From: Anomaloglossus baeobatrachus
Lineage: Eukaryota > Chordata > Amphibia > Anura > Aromobatidae
NCBI RefSeq assembly: GCF_048569485.1
Contig: NC_134354.1
Span: 688,735,584 to 688,799,583, forward strand
DNA length: 64,000 nt
Direction: 5' to 3'
Shown in pieces: positions 33,101 to 42,706 of this stretch. The notes beneath the pieces were generated by a model that made no database searches, was not told where the DNA came from, and worked only from the letters and a program-made list of their open reading frames with translations. Position numbers and translations under genes: made by a program. How positions within the stretch are numbered: position 1 is the stretch's first letter; each line of letters opens with the position of its first letter.

Positions 33101-36100
33101 CCATTCCATCGGTGATCCAGCCTCCTGCTCTGTCCATTCCATAGGTGACCCAACCTCCTGCTCTGTCCATCCCATAATCTTTACCCTAATCTCTGTCCAT
33201 TCCATCGGTGATCCAGCCTCCTGCTCTGTCCATTCCATCGGTGATCCAGCCTCCTGCTCTGTCCATTCCATAGGACCCAACCTCCTGCTCTGTCCATCCC
33301 ATAATCTTTACCCTAATCTCTGTCCATCCCATCGGTGATCCAGCCTCCTGCTCTGTCCATTCCATCGGTGATCCAACCTCCTGCTCTGTCCATTCCATCG
33401 GTGATCCAGCCTCCAGCTCTGTCCATTCCATAGGTGATCCAACCTCCTGCTTTGTCCATTCCATAATCTTTACCCTAATCTCTGTCCATCCCATCGGTGA
33501 TCCAGCCTCCTGCTCTGTCCATTCCATCGGTGATCCAGCCTCCTGCTCTGTCCATTCCATCGGTGATCCAACCTCCTGCTCTGTCCATTCCATCGGTGAT
33601 CCAGCCTCCTGCTCTGTCCATTCCATTGGTGATCCAACCTCCTGCTCTGTCCATTCCATCGGTGATCCAACCTCCTGCTCTGTCCATTCCATCGGTGATT
33701 CAGCCTCCTGCTCTGTCCATTCCATAGGTGACCCAACCTCCTGCTCTGTCCATCCCATAATCTTTACCCTAATCTCTGTCCATCCCATCGGTGATCCAAC
33801 CTCCTGCTCTGTCCATTCCATCGGTGATCCAGCCTCCTGCTCTGTCCATTCCATAGGTGACCCAACATCCTGCTCTGTCCATCCCATAATCTTTACCCTA
33901 ATCTCTGTCCATCCCATCGGTGATCCAGCCTCCTGCTCTGTCCATCCCATAGGTGACCCAACCTCCTGCTCTGTCCATTCAATCGGTGATCCAGCCTCCT
34001 GCTCTGTCCATCCCATAGGTGACCCAACCTCCTGTTCTGTCCATCCCATAATCTTTACCCTACAATCCAGATTGGCTATTGAGCGAGCTCAGAATAATTT
34101 AAAAGGGAGGTCCACATTAAAGACTGTGGACACCTTTGACATGGGAAAGAAAAATATTTTTAACATATGTTATTGCTACCATCAGTTAATAAAATTGCAC
34201 TAGGTTTCAATCTTAATTCCATTATTTTGAGACCCCATGATTTGCAGTTTGCAGCTGGATACAAAATTCAGATTTTTCTCTCATGGAGGTCCCACCCAGG
34301 TTGAATATAAAGACTGTTTGTATTCATGGTGCTGATGTCTTCATTAGCTCAGAAATCAGCACAGCTTGCACTTGTTTTTTCTTCATCTGGTTCCTCTGTT
34401 TATAACCTTATTTTTCAACCCTCCATGAAACTGTATATACTTTCTCCCTCGCTTCATTTACTGCAGTGATATAGACAGTCACTGTGTGCCGTCAGACATT
34501 TTCAGCAGTATCTGCACGGGTGATGTGAACTCTAAAGCTTTAATAACACAGGGCGTTTTTGCAGCGGTTATTTTTCCTGGCGAAAACCTGATTTTGTGGC
34601 AGGATGTTGCAGAAACGCTGCAAAGAATTGACATGCTTATTGTTTTAAAAATGTTGCAAAAAGCAGGTATTTGACAAAACAGTCAGAAAAAAATCTGCAG
34701 GTATTTGTGTGTGTGTGTGTGTGTGTGTGTATGAGATTTATTAGCATTGATTTGCATAAAACCAAGACAATAACGCTGCTAAACAACTCTGCAAAATCGC
34801 CATGTGTGAACATAGCTAAGACATGGTGGACTATGTCTTGGAGTCAGCTTCAACCAGCTGAAAAGGGTGTCCAACGGAGCACACAGTGACTCCTGCATCA
34901 TTACAGTCAGACAAAAAGCCCAAATCGTGATTTCTAGGGCTTCACACTTTAGCCCCGACAGCGCCACTGAGGTAAAACACAATGTGAACATAGCCTTACA
35001 CTTCAAGCAATCAGAACCACGAGCAGAAGCTCTTGCTTACAGAAAAAGGATGTAAAAACGCTTTACTGTAGCAGAATGATTAACAATTTGCAATGAAAAC
35101 TGTTGTGAAACGTGTTTAACTTTGTGTTTAAGAAGCAAATCAACAATGAAAAAAAACTTCGGCAACGTCCATATTCGCTAAATAAGTCGCCGCTATTCGA
35201 CTATTTGCGAATATTCGATGCGCAATGTAAGTCTATGGGAAACCCGAATAGTTGCCCAATAGCAACTATTCGGGCTTCCCATAGACTTACATTGTGCATC
35301 GAATAGTCGCATAGCAGCGACCTATTCGTCAGATATTCGTGAAGTCGAATATTGCCGAATATTTGTGATATTCGATCATCCCTAAAGAGGACCAGTCCAC
35401 TCCACTGACGTCTATGTTATTGAAAACTTTTATTTCCCATAATATAATAATTTTGATGCATCTTTATTCCACTGAATTGTGATGTTCTTTTATTCTTCAA
35501 AGTAATTTTTGAATAAAACAGAATGTAGGTTTTATCAGTTGGGCGCGTGCACACTAACACTGCTCAATCAATGCTAGCCTAGCAGTGCCAGACTGCCCCT
35601 TTAGTGTGGGGAATGGTTGTATCCAGTTTTAACCCAAAAAAAAACAGAGAAATGTTTTAAAGGGAACCTGTCATCAGATTGGGTGACTATAAGCTGCGGC
35701 CACCACTAGTGAGCCCTTATATACAAAGTTCTAGAACACTGTATATGAGCCCAGGCTGCTCGGTATAACATAAAAAACACTTTTATTATACTCACCCAGG
35801 GGGCGGTCCGATTCACACTTCCGACATTCATGGTCCGTGTACAGACAGTGATGTCCAAATCTGCCAAGAGTCTCTTCACCGAAACTCAACCCCTCATATA
35901 TACTTATCAGGCTGAGAACTTGGGTCAGGAGACCTGCGGCCGGTCTGGACATCACTGTCTGTTCTCAGACCATGAATGTGGACAGTACAGAGCTCTCCTA
36001 CTGTATGTAAATGATATGTGTATTTGTTGAAGATATTGTTTTCTGGATTTCAGCTGGAGGAAAGTTTCTCATCGCAACCCTTGTCAGACGACAAGATTGG

Positions 36101-39100
36101 CCTAAGTTCCTTGCTTAGAACCATCCTGCACAGCAGAAACTCCCGCAGCTCCTTCCAGTTCCAACCACAAAGGTAATGTCAAGCTCACTGCAGTGTTTTA
36201 TTACAAGGTGGCCTTTTATACTTAAATGACAAAAAAAGTAGCTTACAAGTAACTTAAGATTCATTGGAACAATAATAACTCAAAACATTGATTTATCACA
36301 AAGCCACGAACATTATGCACAAACAGGCAGACCACAAGCAAAGCATAGACCAATCTTTGCATTAGGCCCCTTTCACACGTCAGTGATTCTGGTACGTTTG
36401 TGCTTTTTTTTATACGTACCAGAATCACTGACATACGCAGACCCATTATAATAAATGGGTCTGCTCACACGTCAGTGATTTTTCACTGCACGTGTCTCCG
36501 TGCGGCGTACCCGCGTGTCCGTGATTGCCGCACGGAGACATGTCCATTTTTTTCTGGCATCACTGATGTCCCACGGACCATGCAGTGGTGTGGTCCGTGA
36601 AACACGTGCCAGAAAAAAACGTGCTTTTAAAATAAAAAACATTTTTACTCACCCGACTCCAGCGATGTCCTCTGCAGCCCGTGCAGCTTGCTGCTTCTGA
36701 GCCGGCTCATTATTGTCGCGCATATTCATGATGCACGACACAGCCGACCCGGAAGCAGCTGCTGCGGGGGTCAGTGCCGGCGGATGCTGCACTGTGGGAG
36801 CGATCAGCACCATGGAGAGCGGGAGCACGCACAGGTGAGTTAATCTCTAAGTGCAATCACGGGCCACGGAAAACGGAGCCTGGATTGCACTTAGACAACC
36901 CACGTGTGCCGTAATTCACGGCACACGCAGGGACATGTGCGTGTTTTACACGCCAGTGAAAAATGTCAGTGTTATTCACTGACGTGTGAAACTGGCCTTA
37001 GGCTGTGATCACACGACCTTAGATTCTCTCATATGCGAGAGAATAGGATCAATTATGTTAATGAGACCCATATGAAACTCTGATCAGAGTGTCAGCTTAG
37101 TGTGATCCAATTCTCTCACATCAGAGAATCATAGCACAGATGCAGAGAAGATGGAGAACAAAATGTCTCCATCTTCTCCATTCTGTGAGTCAGCGGAAAT
37201 CGGACTGAACTCTGATGTCATCCGAGTGCAGCCCAATGATTTCCATGCACCCATACACTTGAATGGGCGAGCGCCATGTGATTTGCATTGCCACTTGCAG
37301 CATGCTGAGATTTTTTTGTAATGCCGATTTGGCATGAGAAAAAAAGGGCTGGTCAGCACTGCCCCATAGTATAACATTGTACCGAGTGCTATCCAATAAA
37401 ACATTGGCTAGTACTTTTCTGAGTTATATGCTCATGTGAGCGAGCCCTTAAAGGGTTATTCCCATTTCCAAGATCCTATCCCAATTCATAGTAGGTGTAA
37501 TAATAGATATAATATTAGCAAATATCTCTAATTAGAAATGCAGTATAGTTCTCCTGATTCACTGTCACTTACCTCATGTGCAGGGCATTGCAAGACCTTA
37601 GGTATCCATGGTTATGACCAATAACAACTAACTAACTGTCACTATATGCTTAGTTGTAATAGCAGGGTAAGGCACAGCCCCAGTGTAGGAGATGTTGAGG
37701 TGCACTTGTAGGTTTCCACACCATATGTCCAGAGAATTAGAAATAAGGCACTCTCAAATGGTGATACAAACGAAGAATTTATTCCATAAGTCTTAAAGCA
37801 ACATGTGACGTTTCGGCCAGGTGGATACCACTGCCTTTACCACTACCCTGGAAAACACTGTGGAAAGAGAGCGCAATAGGGTCTTACCCTACAAACAAAT
37901 AGGGTGTAATTCACAGAGGTTACTCACCGAGTGGAGTTGTGAAAGTCACAACCACTTTACAGGCATATATACTGGGTCAGCGGCAGCAGTCACCCCTTAG
38001 ATGAGATTATATTCTTGTAAGGAGAAGGGTATTTAGGTACCGAGCCAACGACCACTCATGTAGGAGATGAATTTAACGTGACTTTATTCCATGTACAGGT
38101 CTACGCGTTTCAGGAGCATCCGCTCCCTTCCTCAGGACAATACAGGCACAAGCAACATCATGATTTTTTTTGATTTTTTTTGATGTTGCTTGTGCCTGTA
38201 TTGTCCTGAGGAAGGGAGCGGATGCTCCTGAAACGCGTAGACCTGTACATGGAATAAAGTCACGTTAAATTCATCTCCTACATGAGTGGTCGTTGGCGCG
38301 GTACCTAAATACCCTTCTCCTTACAAGAATATTTACCACTACCCTGACAGTCTTAATAACAATTTGTCTGATGAAGGCCACCTGGCCGAAACGTCACATG
38401 TTGCTTTAAGACTTATGGAATAAATTCTTCGTTTGTATCACCATTTGAGAGTGCCTGGTTTCTAACTATATGCTTAGTTGTAACCATGCATACCTAGGGT
38501 CCTGCAAAACATGCATAATAATATGTCATACTACGTGTGTGCATATGAGCTTATGCAATCGAGATTTTGCAAAATTGATCAATTTTGCAATTTTTTCAGA
38601 AATTACATTCTCCATAAACGTGCCTAATATAATACATGTGAATCTGCATGGGTAATTTAATGCCATGTACTGCCAGCCTTTGACATTTATTTAAAGAGGA
38701 CATGTCAATTACTCAAAAAAATTGCATTAAATACCTTGCCGGGTATCACACTCCCACCGATCAGATATTGATGGACTATCACAAAAATAGGCAATGAATA
38801 AAAGAATAATAGACAACCTCTTTACCTTGTAGAAAGCTCCGTGTTTCCCTCCTGATTGTGTGGCTGTTTTCCATTTTGTGCTGCGACACACCATTGTAGA
38901 GATACTCACATTTGTTGCTTTTGGAGCACAGTGTGTGAAATATTTCCTTGCAGTTTAACTGGGTGTTTCTTCAGTCTCCCATATGCGGGCAATCACAGAC
39001 CAGTAAATGATCTAGCAGACTATTTCCCCTTTCACACATCAGTTTTTTTGTCATTAGTCACAATCCGTTTTCTCGACAGATCCGAAGCAGATTGTGGCTA

Positions 39101-40502
39101 AACTGATGCGACGGATCCATTCTTCGACGGATCTGACTAGTTGGGGACTAAATAATAATTGGAGCATGCTCAGTTAAAAAAAAAACGGACTATGTCGCCG
39201 GATTCCATCATTTGACAGATTACGACGGATCCTGCGACCATAGGCTTCCATTCTACCAAACAGACGGCGATGTATCCATCGCTGTTGTTTTCTTTCGACA
39301 TACACAAAAAACATTACTGTGGCCGTCGTCTTCGTCCAACGGACATTTTTCGACAAATCCGTCGAACGACGGATGAAACGTGAGGCTATTTGTCGCAAAT
39401 ACAAGACAATGAGAAAAAAACGAATCCAGTGGCATCAGTCGCCGGATCCGTTTTTTTTTCAAAATTTGCCTGATTGTGACTGATGCAAAAAACTGATATG
39501 TTAAAGGGGCCTATCCTGTTCAGATGCTGCTGAGCTGTCACTGGCAGCTCCTGGGAGGAGGGGCACATTCCCCCAGATAAGAATGTGAAGAAATGTCCAA
39601 TTGGACAGCAACACAGAGATTTCACATACTGCGCTCCATCAATAAATGTGGATATCTCTGCAATGGAATAATGCAGAGCAAACGGGAAAACAGCAGCACA
39701 ATCAGGAGTAAAGCTCTGGGCTTTTTACAAGGTAAAGATGGTTTTTATTGATGTCCTATCCTGTGATAGGTCATCGATATCAGATCGGTGGGAATGCGAC
39801 ACCCAGCATACGCGCCGATCACCTGTTACCACGGGCGGACAGGTTCTCAGATGCCGGAACACAGCAGTTCTGTAAAAACTATAATAGCTGTGTATTCCAG
39901 ACCAACCCCTATTGACTTGAATAGGGGGTGGATCCACAGTATCCGGCCATAGGCATTGTAAAAAAAAAAGTTCCTGTGTTCCGGCAGAATCCGAGAATCA
40001 GTACCAGCCTATTGGCGGGGATGCCATCCATAAAAAAGTAGTGGCCAACCCCTTCGACTTAATTTTTTGTGCAAATAAAAGTGAGAAATTTGTAAAGTTG
40101 GAAAGAAGAAAGTATAGGAACCTCCAAGGTGTTTGTACAATAGTTGAAATTAAGGATCTCGCAAATCTTATCCTGTGATTGGCGTGAAAAGACTAGTAAG
40201 GCGGCCAACTGAGCAATCCTGCTGAGCACCGCAAGGGTCGGAGTACAAGGTAAGTTGTCTTTTCCATTGTATTCCTTCGGTGGAACAACATGTGAAGACA
40301 TCAATATAATAATCTGATATTACAGTAAAGCTAGAGCATAATATCAATAAGCGTTATTCATTTCATTTTTCTTTTTTTAAGGTTTGGAAGAGACGAGCGC
40401 AGCTCCATGCCAGGAGACAACAGGATCCATTCTCGAGGATGGGACTCAGCGCCCCAGTTCTGGAGTATGGCCGTTCCCCAACGCTTTGGCAGAAAGAAAT
40501 AA
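30009..40502 (+). CDS. NPFF: Neuropeptide FF precursor (three coding exons)
   Basis: Coding parts are 30009-30134, 36054-36172 and 40382-40502 (126+119+121 bases, 121 residues plus stop). Both introns have GT...AG ends. The precursor starts with a signal peptide (MEILTLMLLALLSCARSA). The first amidated peptide is FQFQPQRF followed by GR (residues 76-85). The second, after a single Arg, is GWDSAPQFWSMAVPQRF followed by GRKK and stop (101-121). Human pro-NPFF has the same plan: FLFQPQRFGR, then QFWSLAAPQRFGKK at the C-terminus. NPFF peptides are secreted RF-amides acting on GPCRs that modulate pain and opioid responses. The Arg of the first PQRF is split between exons 2 and 3. The start codon has a strong Kozak context (GCCATGG). 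Every part of the frame is intact. NPVF is the main alternative but lacks this two-PQRF arrangement. Confidence 0.93.
30787..31097. mobile_element. hAT-like fold-back MITE, 8-bp TSD
   Basis: The two halves are nearly perfect inverted copies (TAGTGTTGAGTGAGTAG... and its inverse ...CTACTCGCTCAACACTA). The 8-bp direct repeat ATTAGGAC flanks it (30779-30786 and 31098-31105). An 8-bp duplication with a TAG...CTA end is typical of hAT. Length 311 bp, no coding capacity. It lies in NPFF intron 1. Confidence 0.8.
31106..31871. other. Intron sequence, nothing recognised
   Basis: Intronic sequence between the hAT-like MITE and the minisatellite. No exon-like frame or repeat was supported. Confidence 0.4.
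31872..34062. repeat. 33-bp minisatellite with 195/390-bp higher-order structure
   Basis: About 66 units of a 33-bp repeat (core CATCGGTGATCCAGCCTCC then TGCTCTGTCCATTC). Every few units a 30-bp variant with AATCTTTACCCTAATCTC intervenes; I count twelve. From 32461 to 33046 that variant recurs exactly every 195 bases, and two slightly different 195-bp blocks alternate, implying a 390-bp amplification unit. The array lies in NPFF intron 1. Because nearly all units are multiples of three, it leaves long open frames on the minus strand (such as 32051-33280 and 33186-34049). These are repeat artefacts. Confidence 0.9.
34063..35149. other. Intron sequence with (GT)n, nothing else recognised
   Basis: A (GT)n tract of about 25 bases lies at 34706-34730. 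The rest is intronic AT-rich sequence with no supported feature. Confidence 0.45.
35150..35385. mobile_element. Second palindromic hAT-like MITE fragment
   Basis: The arms ATGTAAGTCTATGGGAAACC (about 35224) and its inverse (35272-35290 region) flank a short loop with GAATAGTTG. The right end TTCGATCATCCCTA resembles hAT-type MITE ends seen in frogs. The left terminus is not clear. It is in NPFF intron 1. Confidence 0.5.
35661..36000. mobile_element. Kolobok/T2-like MITE
   Basis: TTAA at 35657-35660 is followed by AGGGAACCTGTCATCAG, the T2/Kolobok type of end. The interior folds (CATTCATGGTC... near 35826 and its inverse near 35980). The right end was not located exactly. It ends just before exon 2. 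Confidence 0.5.
36054..36172 (+). CDS. NPFF: NPFF coding exon 2
   Basis: 39 codons plus two bases, between TTTCAG and GTAATG. It encodes the spacer and most of the first RF-amide peptide (FQFQPQ plus two bases of Arg). Confidence 0.9.
36365..36997. mobile_element. Harbinger-like MITE, TSD TTA
   Basis: The left end GGCCCCTTTCACACGTCAGT pairs with the inverted right end GGCCAGTTTCACACGTCAGT. TTA lies on both sides (36362-36364 and 36998-37000). Same family as 8313-10043. No coding capacity. Confidence 0.75.
37001..37447. mobile_element. Possible Harbinger-like MITE abutting the previous one
   Basis: Weak inverted ends (GGCTGTGATCACACGA left, GGGCTCGCTCACATGAG on the inverted right) lie between TTA at 36998-37000 and TTA at 37448-37450. 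The shared TTA means it touches the preceding MITE. The assignment is tentative. Confidence 0.4.
38097..38142 (-). ncRNA. Hammerhead-like motif (minus copy)
   Basis: The minus strand reads GTCCTGAGGA, a helix II from GAGC and GCTC, then GAAACGCGTA and GAC. It is the inverse of 38201-38245. Confidence 0.5.
38201..38245 (+). ncRNA. Hammerhead-like motif (plus copy)
   Basis: The core is CTGAGGA, a permitted CUGANGA variant. Helix II pairs AGG..AGC with GCTCCT and the conserved GAAACGCGTA follows. Compared with 6663-6710, helix II differs in bases but stays paired. The flanking GTC and GAC can start helix I. Confidence 0.5.
38374..38402 (+). ncRNA. Hammerhead-like motif in outer PLE insertion
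   Basis: CTGATGA, then a GGCC/GGCC helix II, then GAAACGTCA. Here the helix III palindrome is just ACGT, which could pair only between two molecules. The inverted partner at about 37800 lacks the CTGATGA half. Confidence 0.45.
38484..39020. other. Intron sequence with weak dispersed-repeat match
   Basis: AT-rich intronic sequence. The segment near 38745-38775 (CCACCGATCAGATATTGATG) is an inverted echo of the repeat near 39765. No exon-like frame. Confidence 0.4.
39024..39511. mobile_element. Decayed Harbinger-like MITE
   Basis: The left end CCCCTTTCACACATCAGTTT matches the inverted right end CCCCTTTAACATATCAGTTT, and both continue into GTCACAATC. TAT flanks each side (39021-39023 and 39512-39514). 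It is an older relative of the GGCCCCTTTCACACGTC family. Confidence 0.6.
39515..40381. repeat. Intron end with dispersed repeat
   Basis: Around 39745-40050 lies the dispersed repeat with GATATCAGATCGGTGGGA and CCGATCACCTGTTACC, related to 16410-16507. The rest, up to the branch/acceptor tract of exon 3, is unremarkable. Confidence 0.4.
40382..40502 (+). CDS. NPFF: NPFF coding exon 3
   Basis: One base completes the split Arg, followed by 39 codons and TAA. It encodes the F-G-R amidation signal of peptide 1 and the whole second peptide, ending PQRFGRKK. Confidence 0.9.
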
Positions 40503-40920
40503 ATCATGTATTGCCCCGCGCACTGTCCATGCTCAGGTCCAGCATCAGTTCAACTGCACTTTTTTTTTTTTATAATTTTAAAGTGCAACATCTACACAAA
40601 CCCATCACACTGCAGACAGCCATTGTAATATACCAGCACTTGGCTTTAGATCATTATTTTGCAGGCAGACATACAGTGACCACAAATGCTTCATTGCTTT
40701 CTATGGGATATTAGCCCGGTGCCTGGAAATATGCCAACGGCAACATCTTTGAATGGTCAAATCCCTTGTAAATACATAATTTTAATATCCTTCCACCTGA
40801 TAGAAAAGACACCAAATCATTGTACCAAGACCCCAATCAATGTATATAGTGTTGTGTCATGTTACGTAGCAGTTTCTGGTTATCCTTGATTGTTCTATGT
40901 TAATAAAGTAATTTACAGCG
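40503..40920 (+). promoter_or_regulatory. NPFF: NPFF 3' UTR and AATAAA signal
   Basis: AATAAA lies at 40902-40907 in TTAATAAAGTAATTT, about 400 bases after the stop codon. Cleavage would fall near 40920-40930. This is the first AATAAA in position to serve the gene apart from the one overlapping the stop codon region (AGAAATAAATC). Confidence 0.6.
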
Positions 40921-41450
40921 GCTGCTCCCGGCTATTCTTGGCTGTTAGATTGGTTTATTTGGTTTCCTTTGGGTCTTGTTCCTACGTAGCACAAAGGCTG
41001 AGGGGTTTTATGAGCTCATTCAGAAATTTGTCCTAAGTTTCATCAACTTTTTTCATCACAGCTTTGTCAGGGTCAGATTTTGCCATCAAAGTTTCATCAG
41101 TTTTTCTTGTCTGAAAAATAAAAAAAATGGAGGTTTCTGAAGCTTCTCCTATCAGTCGTGAAAAGCGTTCAGCGTATAAATGACATCCGAGCAATCTCCA
41201 CTTTTATCACTAACCCATAGACGGGCATTGGTGAGTTTGATCCGTGATTCAGATCAAAATCAGACATCTCTTGTGATCTTGCGAACTGCAAAAATTCACA
41301 AAGTAACAGTCCCACAGACTATAATAGGAACTAGTACTATCCATGAAAAAAACACATAGAATTTGTACGTGAAACATTGATATCTGAATGTGCCCTAAAA
41401 GTTCACCTAAAGTGGATGTTATTTTATGAAACTCCTGCCCTTCGCTGCAT
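40921..41450. other. Downstream flank of NPFF, nothing recognised
   Basis: No exon, RNA gene or repeat end could be supported. Confidence 0.4.
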
Positions 41451-41454
41451 TTAA

Positions 41455-42201
41455 AGGGAAGCAGCCAGCAGGATTTTCATGTCTAAAGTAAAGCCAGTGC
41501 TATACTGGTGCTAGGATGCTGAATCCAGGCATGCCTTCACTTTTGAGATTGGATGCTTAATTTGTACAATATTTGCAAGTAAAGTTACAGAAATGCACTG
41601 CTATTTGATTGACAGGTGCAACAGGAAGGGAATATGTGGATAAGGTTTTGCTATCTATTCCTGCCCCTGTCTGCCCGCCTGGGCTTCCTCCCCCTGTCAC
41701 CATCATAGACTTTAATTCTGTTATGATCGCGCAAGCTCCTGCGGTCACAACAAGAGCTGAGGATGCGACGGCACATGCGCTGCCATCGTATTGGGCATCC
41801 ATCAGTCCAATGAAAGAAGACAGAGACTTCACAAAAAATTCACAAAAAATGGTGCTAGAGATAGCGCTATGTGCTGGCGCTGATGCCGTCTTAGTGAAGA
41901 GTTTGCTGCAATACCGATAAATGCTAGTGAGCAGGCACTGGAATTTAAGTCTATAATGGCGACAGGGGGAGGAAGCCCAGGCGGGCAGACAGGGGTGGGA
42001 ATAGATGGCAAAACCTCACCCCCATATTCCCTTCTTGTTGCACCTGTCAATCAAATAACAGTGCACTGCTGGAACTTTTCTTGTAATTATTACTGTAATA
42101 TATCCAATCTCAGAACTGAAGGTATGCCTGGATTCAGCATCCTAGCACTAGTATAGCCCTGGCTTTACTTTAGACCTGAAAATCCTGCTGGTTGGTTGTC
42201 T
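41455..42201. mobile_element. Kolobok-like MITE, TSD TTAA
   Basis: TTAA flanks both sides (41451-41454 and 42202-42205). The left end (AGGGAAGCAGCCAGCAGGAT) and inverted right end (AGACAACCAACCAGCAGGAT) continue into a ~90-bp shared arm with CTAAAGTAAAGCCAG and GATGCTGAATCCAGGCAT. Inner arms (GGTGCAACAGGAAGGGAATA) are inverted too. No coding capacity. Confidence 0.75.
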
Positions 42202-42205
42202 TTAA

Positions 42206-42706
42206 AGCTGCTGTTGATCTGTGCATTTTTTTTTTCTATAGGTTTTCATAGGAGATCCGAAAAAATGCATGTAACAAACGCAACTGCAAGTTCAAGTGTA
42301 GAATCCCGGCATGTGTGCAAGAAAGCAAATCATATAAAAGATTTTTAAACAGCATAAACTCAATAATCACAGCAGATTGCTATTGCAAACTTTAATACAG
42401 GAAACATGCCACAATTTTTTCATGTCGTAACACGGCTTTCAGGTTTGATAGCATGTTAAAAATTTGACAAATTTTGGAAGGGATTTTGCAACAAAATACA
42501 AAACAAATCTGGTGACACATAAAAGGGAGTTTCAAAGTGCTAACAAATTTTATTAAACAAAATAGGAGGGTTTATGGGAATCATACACAAAAGCAGGTCA
42601 AAAACATGCAGTGAAGAGAGCGGCGATTAGGACAAATGACACTAGTAGCGTAATGATTCAATCAGAATGTGTGTCACATAATGCAATGGAATGTCACAAG
42701 GATATA
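42206..42706. other. No gene or repeat recognised
   Basis: AT-rich sequence with no supported feature. Confidence 0.4.

Larger units (their letters stand above)
30135..36053 (+). other. NPFF: NPFF intron 1
   Basis: A phase-0 intron of 5.9 kb, GTAAGC to TTTCAG. It holds a hAT-like palindrome, a 33-bp minisatellite, a second palindrome and a Kolobok-like MITE. The mammalian intron is only a few hundred bases as I recall, so it has been expanded by repeats. Confidence 0.85.
37851..38331. mobile_element. Inner Penelope-like fold-back insertion, 15-bp TSD
   Basis: The 15-bp direct repeat TTTACCACTACCCTG flanks it (37836-37850 and 38332-38346). The left end (ACACTGTGGAAAG, AGGGTCTTACCC) matches the left end of 4423-6798, so the two are one family. 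Arms at about 38028-38160 and 38177-38324 are inverted copies joined by a T-rich spacer, each with a hammerhead-like motif. It is 480 bp, far shorter than its relative, so the amount copied differs while the layout is the same. Confidence 0.6.
37660..38464. mobile_element. Outer Penelope-like fold-back insertion, 19-bp TSD
   Basis: The 19-bp direct repeat ACTATATGCTTAGTTGTAA flanks it (37641-37659 and 38465-38483). Inverted arms (about 37737-37825 and 38376-38460) share AACATGTGACGTTTCGGCCA and a TTATTCCATAAGTC block. The right arm holds a hammerhead-like motif (38374-38402). A second PLE-like copy (37851-38331) is nested inside. No protein domain remains. Confidence 0.55.
36173..40381 (+). 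other. NPFF: NPFF intron 2
   Basis: A phase-2 intron of 4.2 kb, GTAATG to a T-rich tract ending TTTTTTTAAG. It carries two Harbinger-like MITEs, a decayed third and a nested pair of PLE-like insertions. Confidence 0.85.

Noticed and set aside
32051-34049. Long minus-strand open frames (409 and 287 codons) of MEWTEQEAGSP-type repeats
   Set aside because: They are translations of a minisatellite whose units are multiples of three. Equivalent repeats are open on other frames too, there is no start context or domain, and the array lies inside an NPFF intron.
31872-34062. CRISPR-like array of repeats
   Set aside because: Units are contiguous with no unique spacers, and the genome is eukaryotic. 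It is a minisatellite.
37795-37830. Possible sixth hammerhead motif on the minus strand
   Set aside because: The GAAACGTCA half is present but the CTGATGA half is missing, so no core can form.
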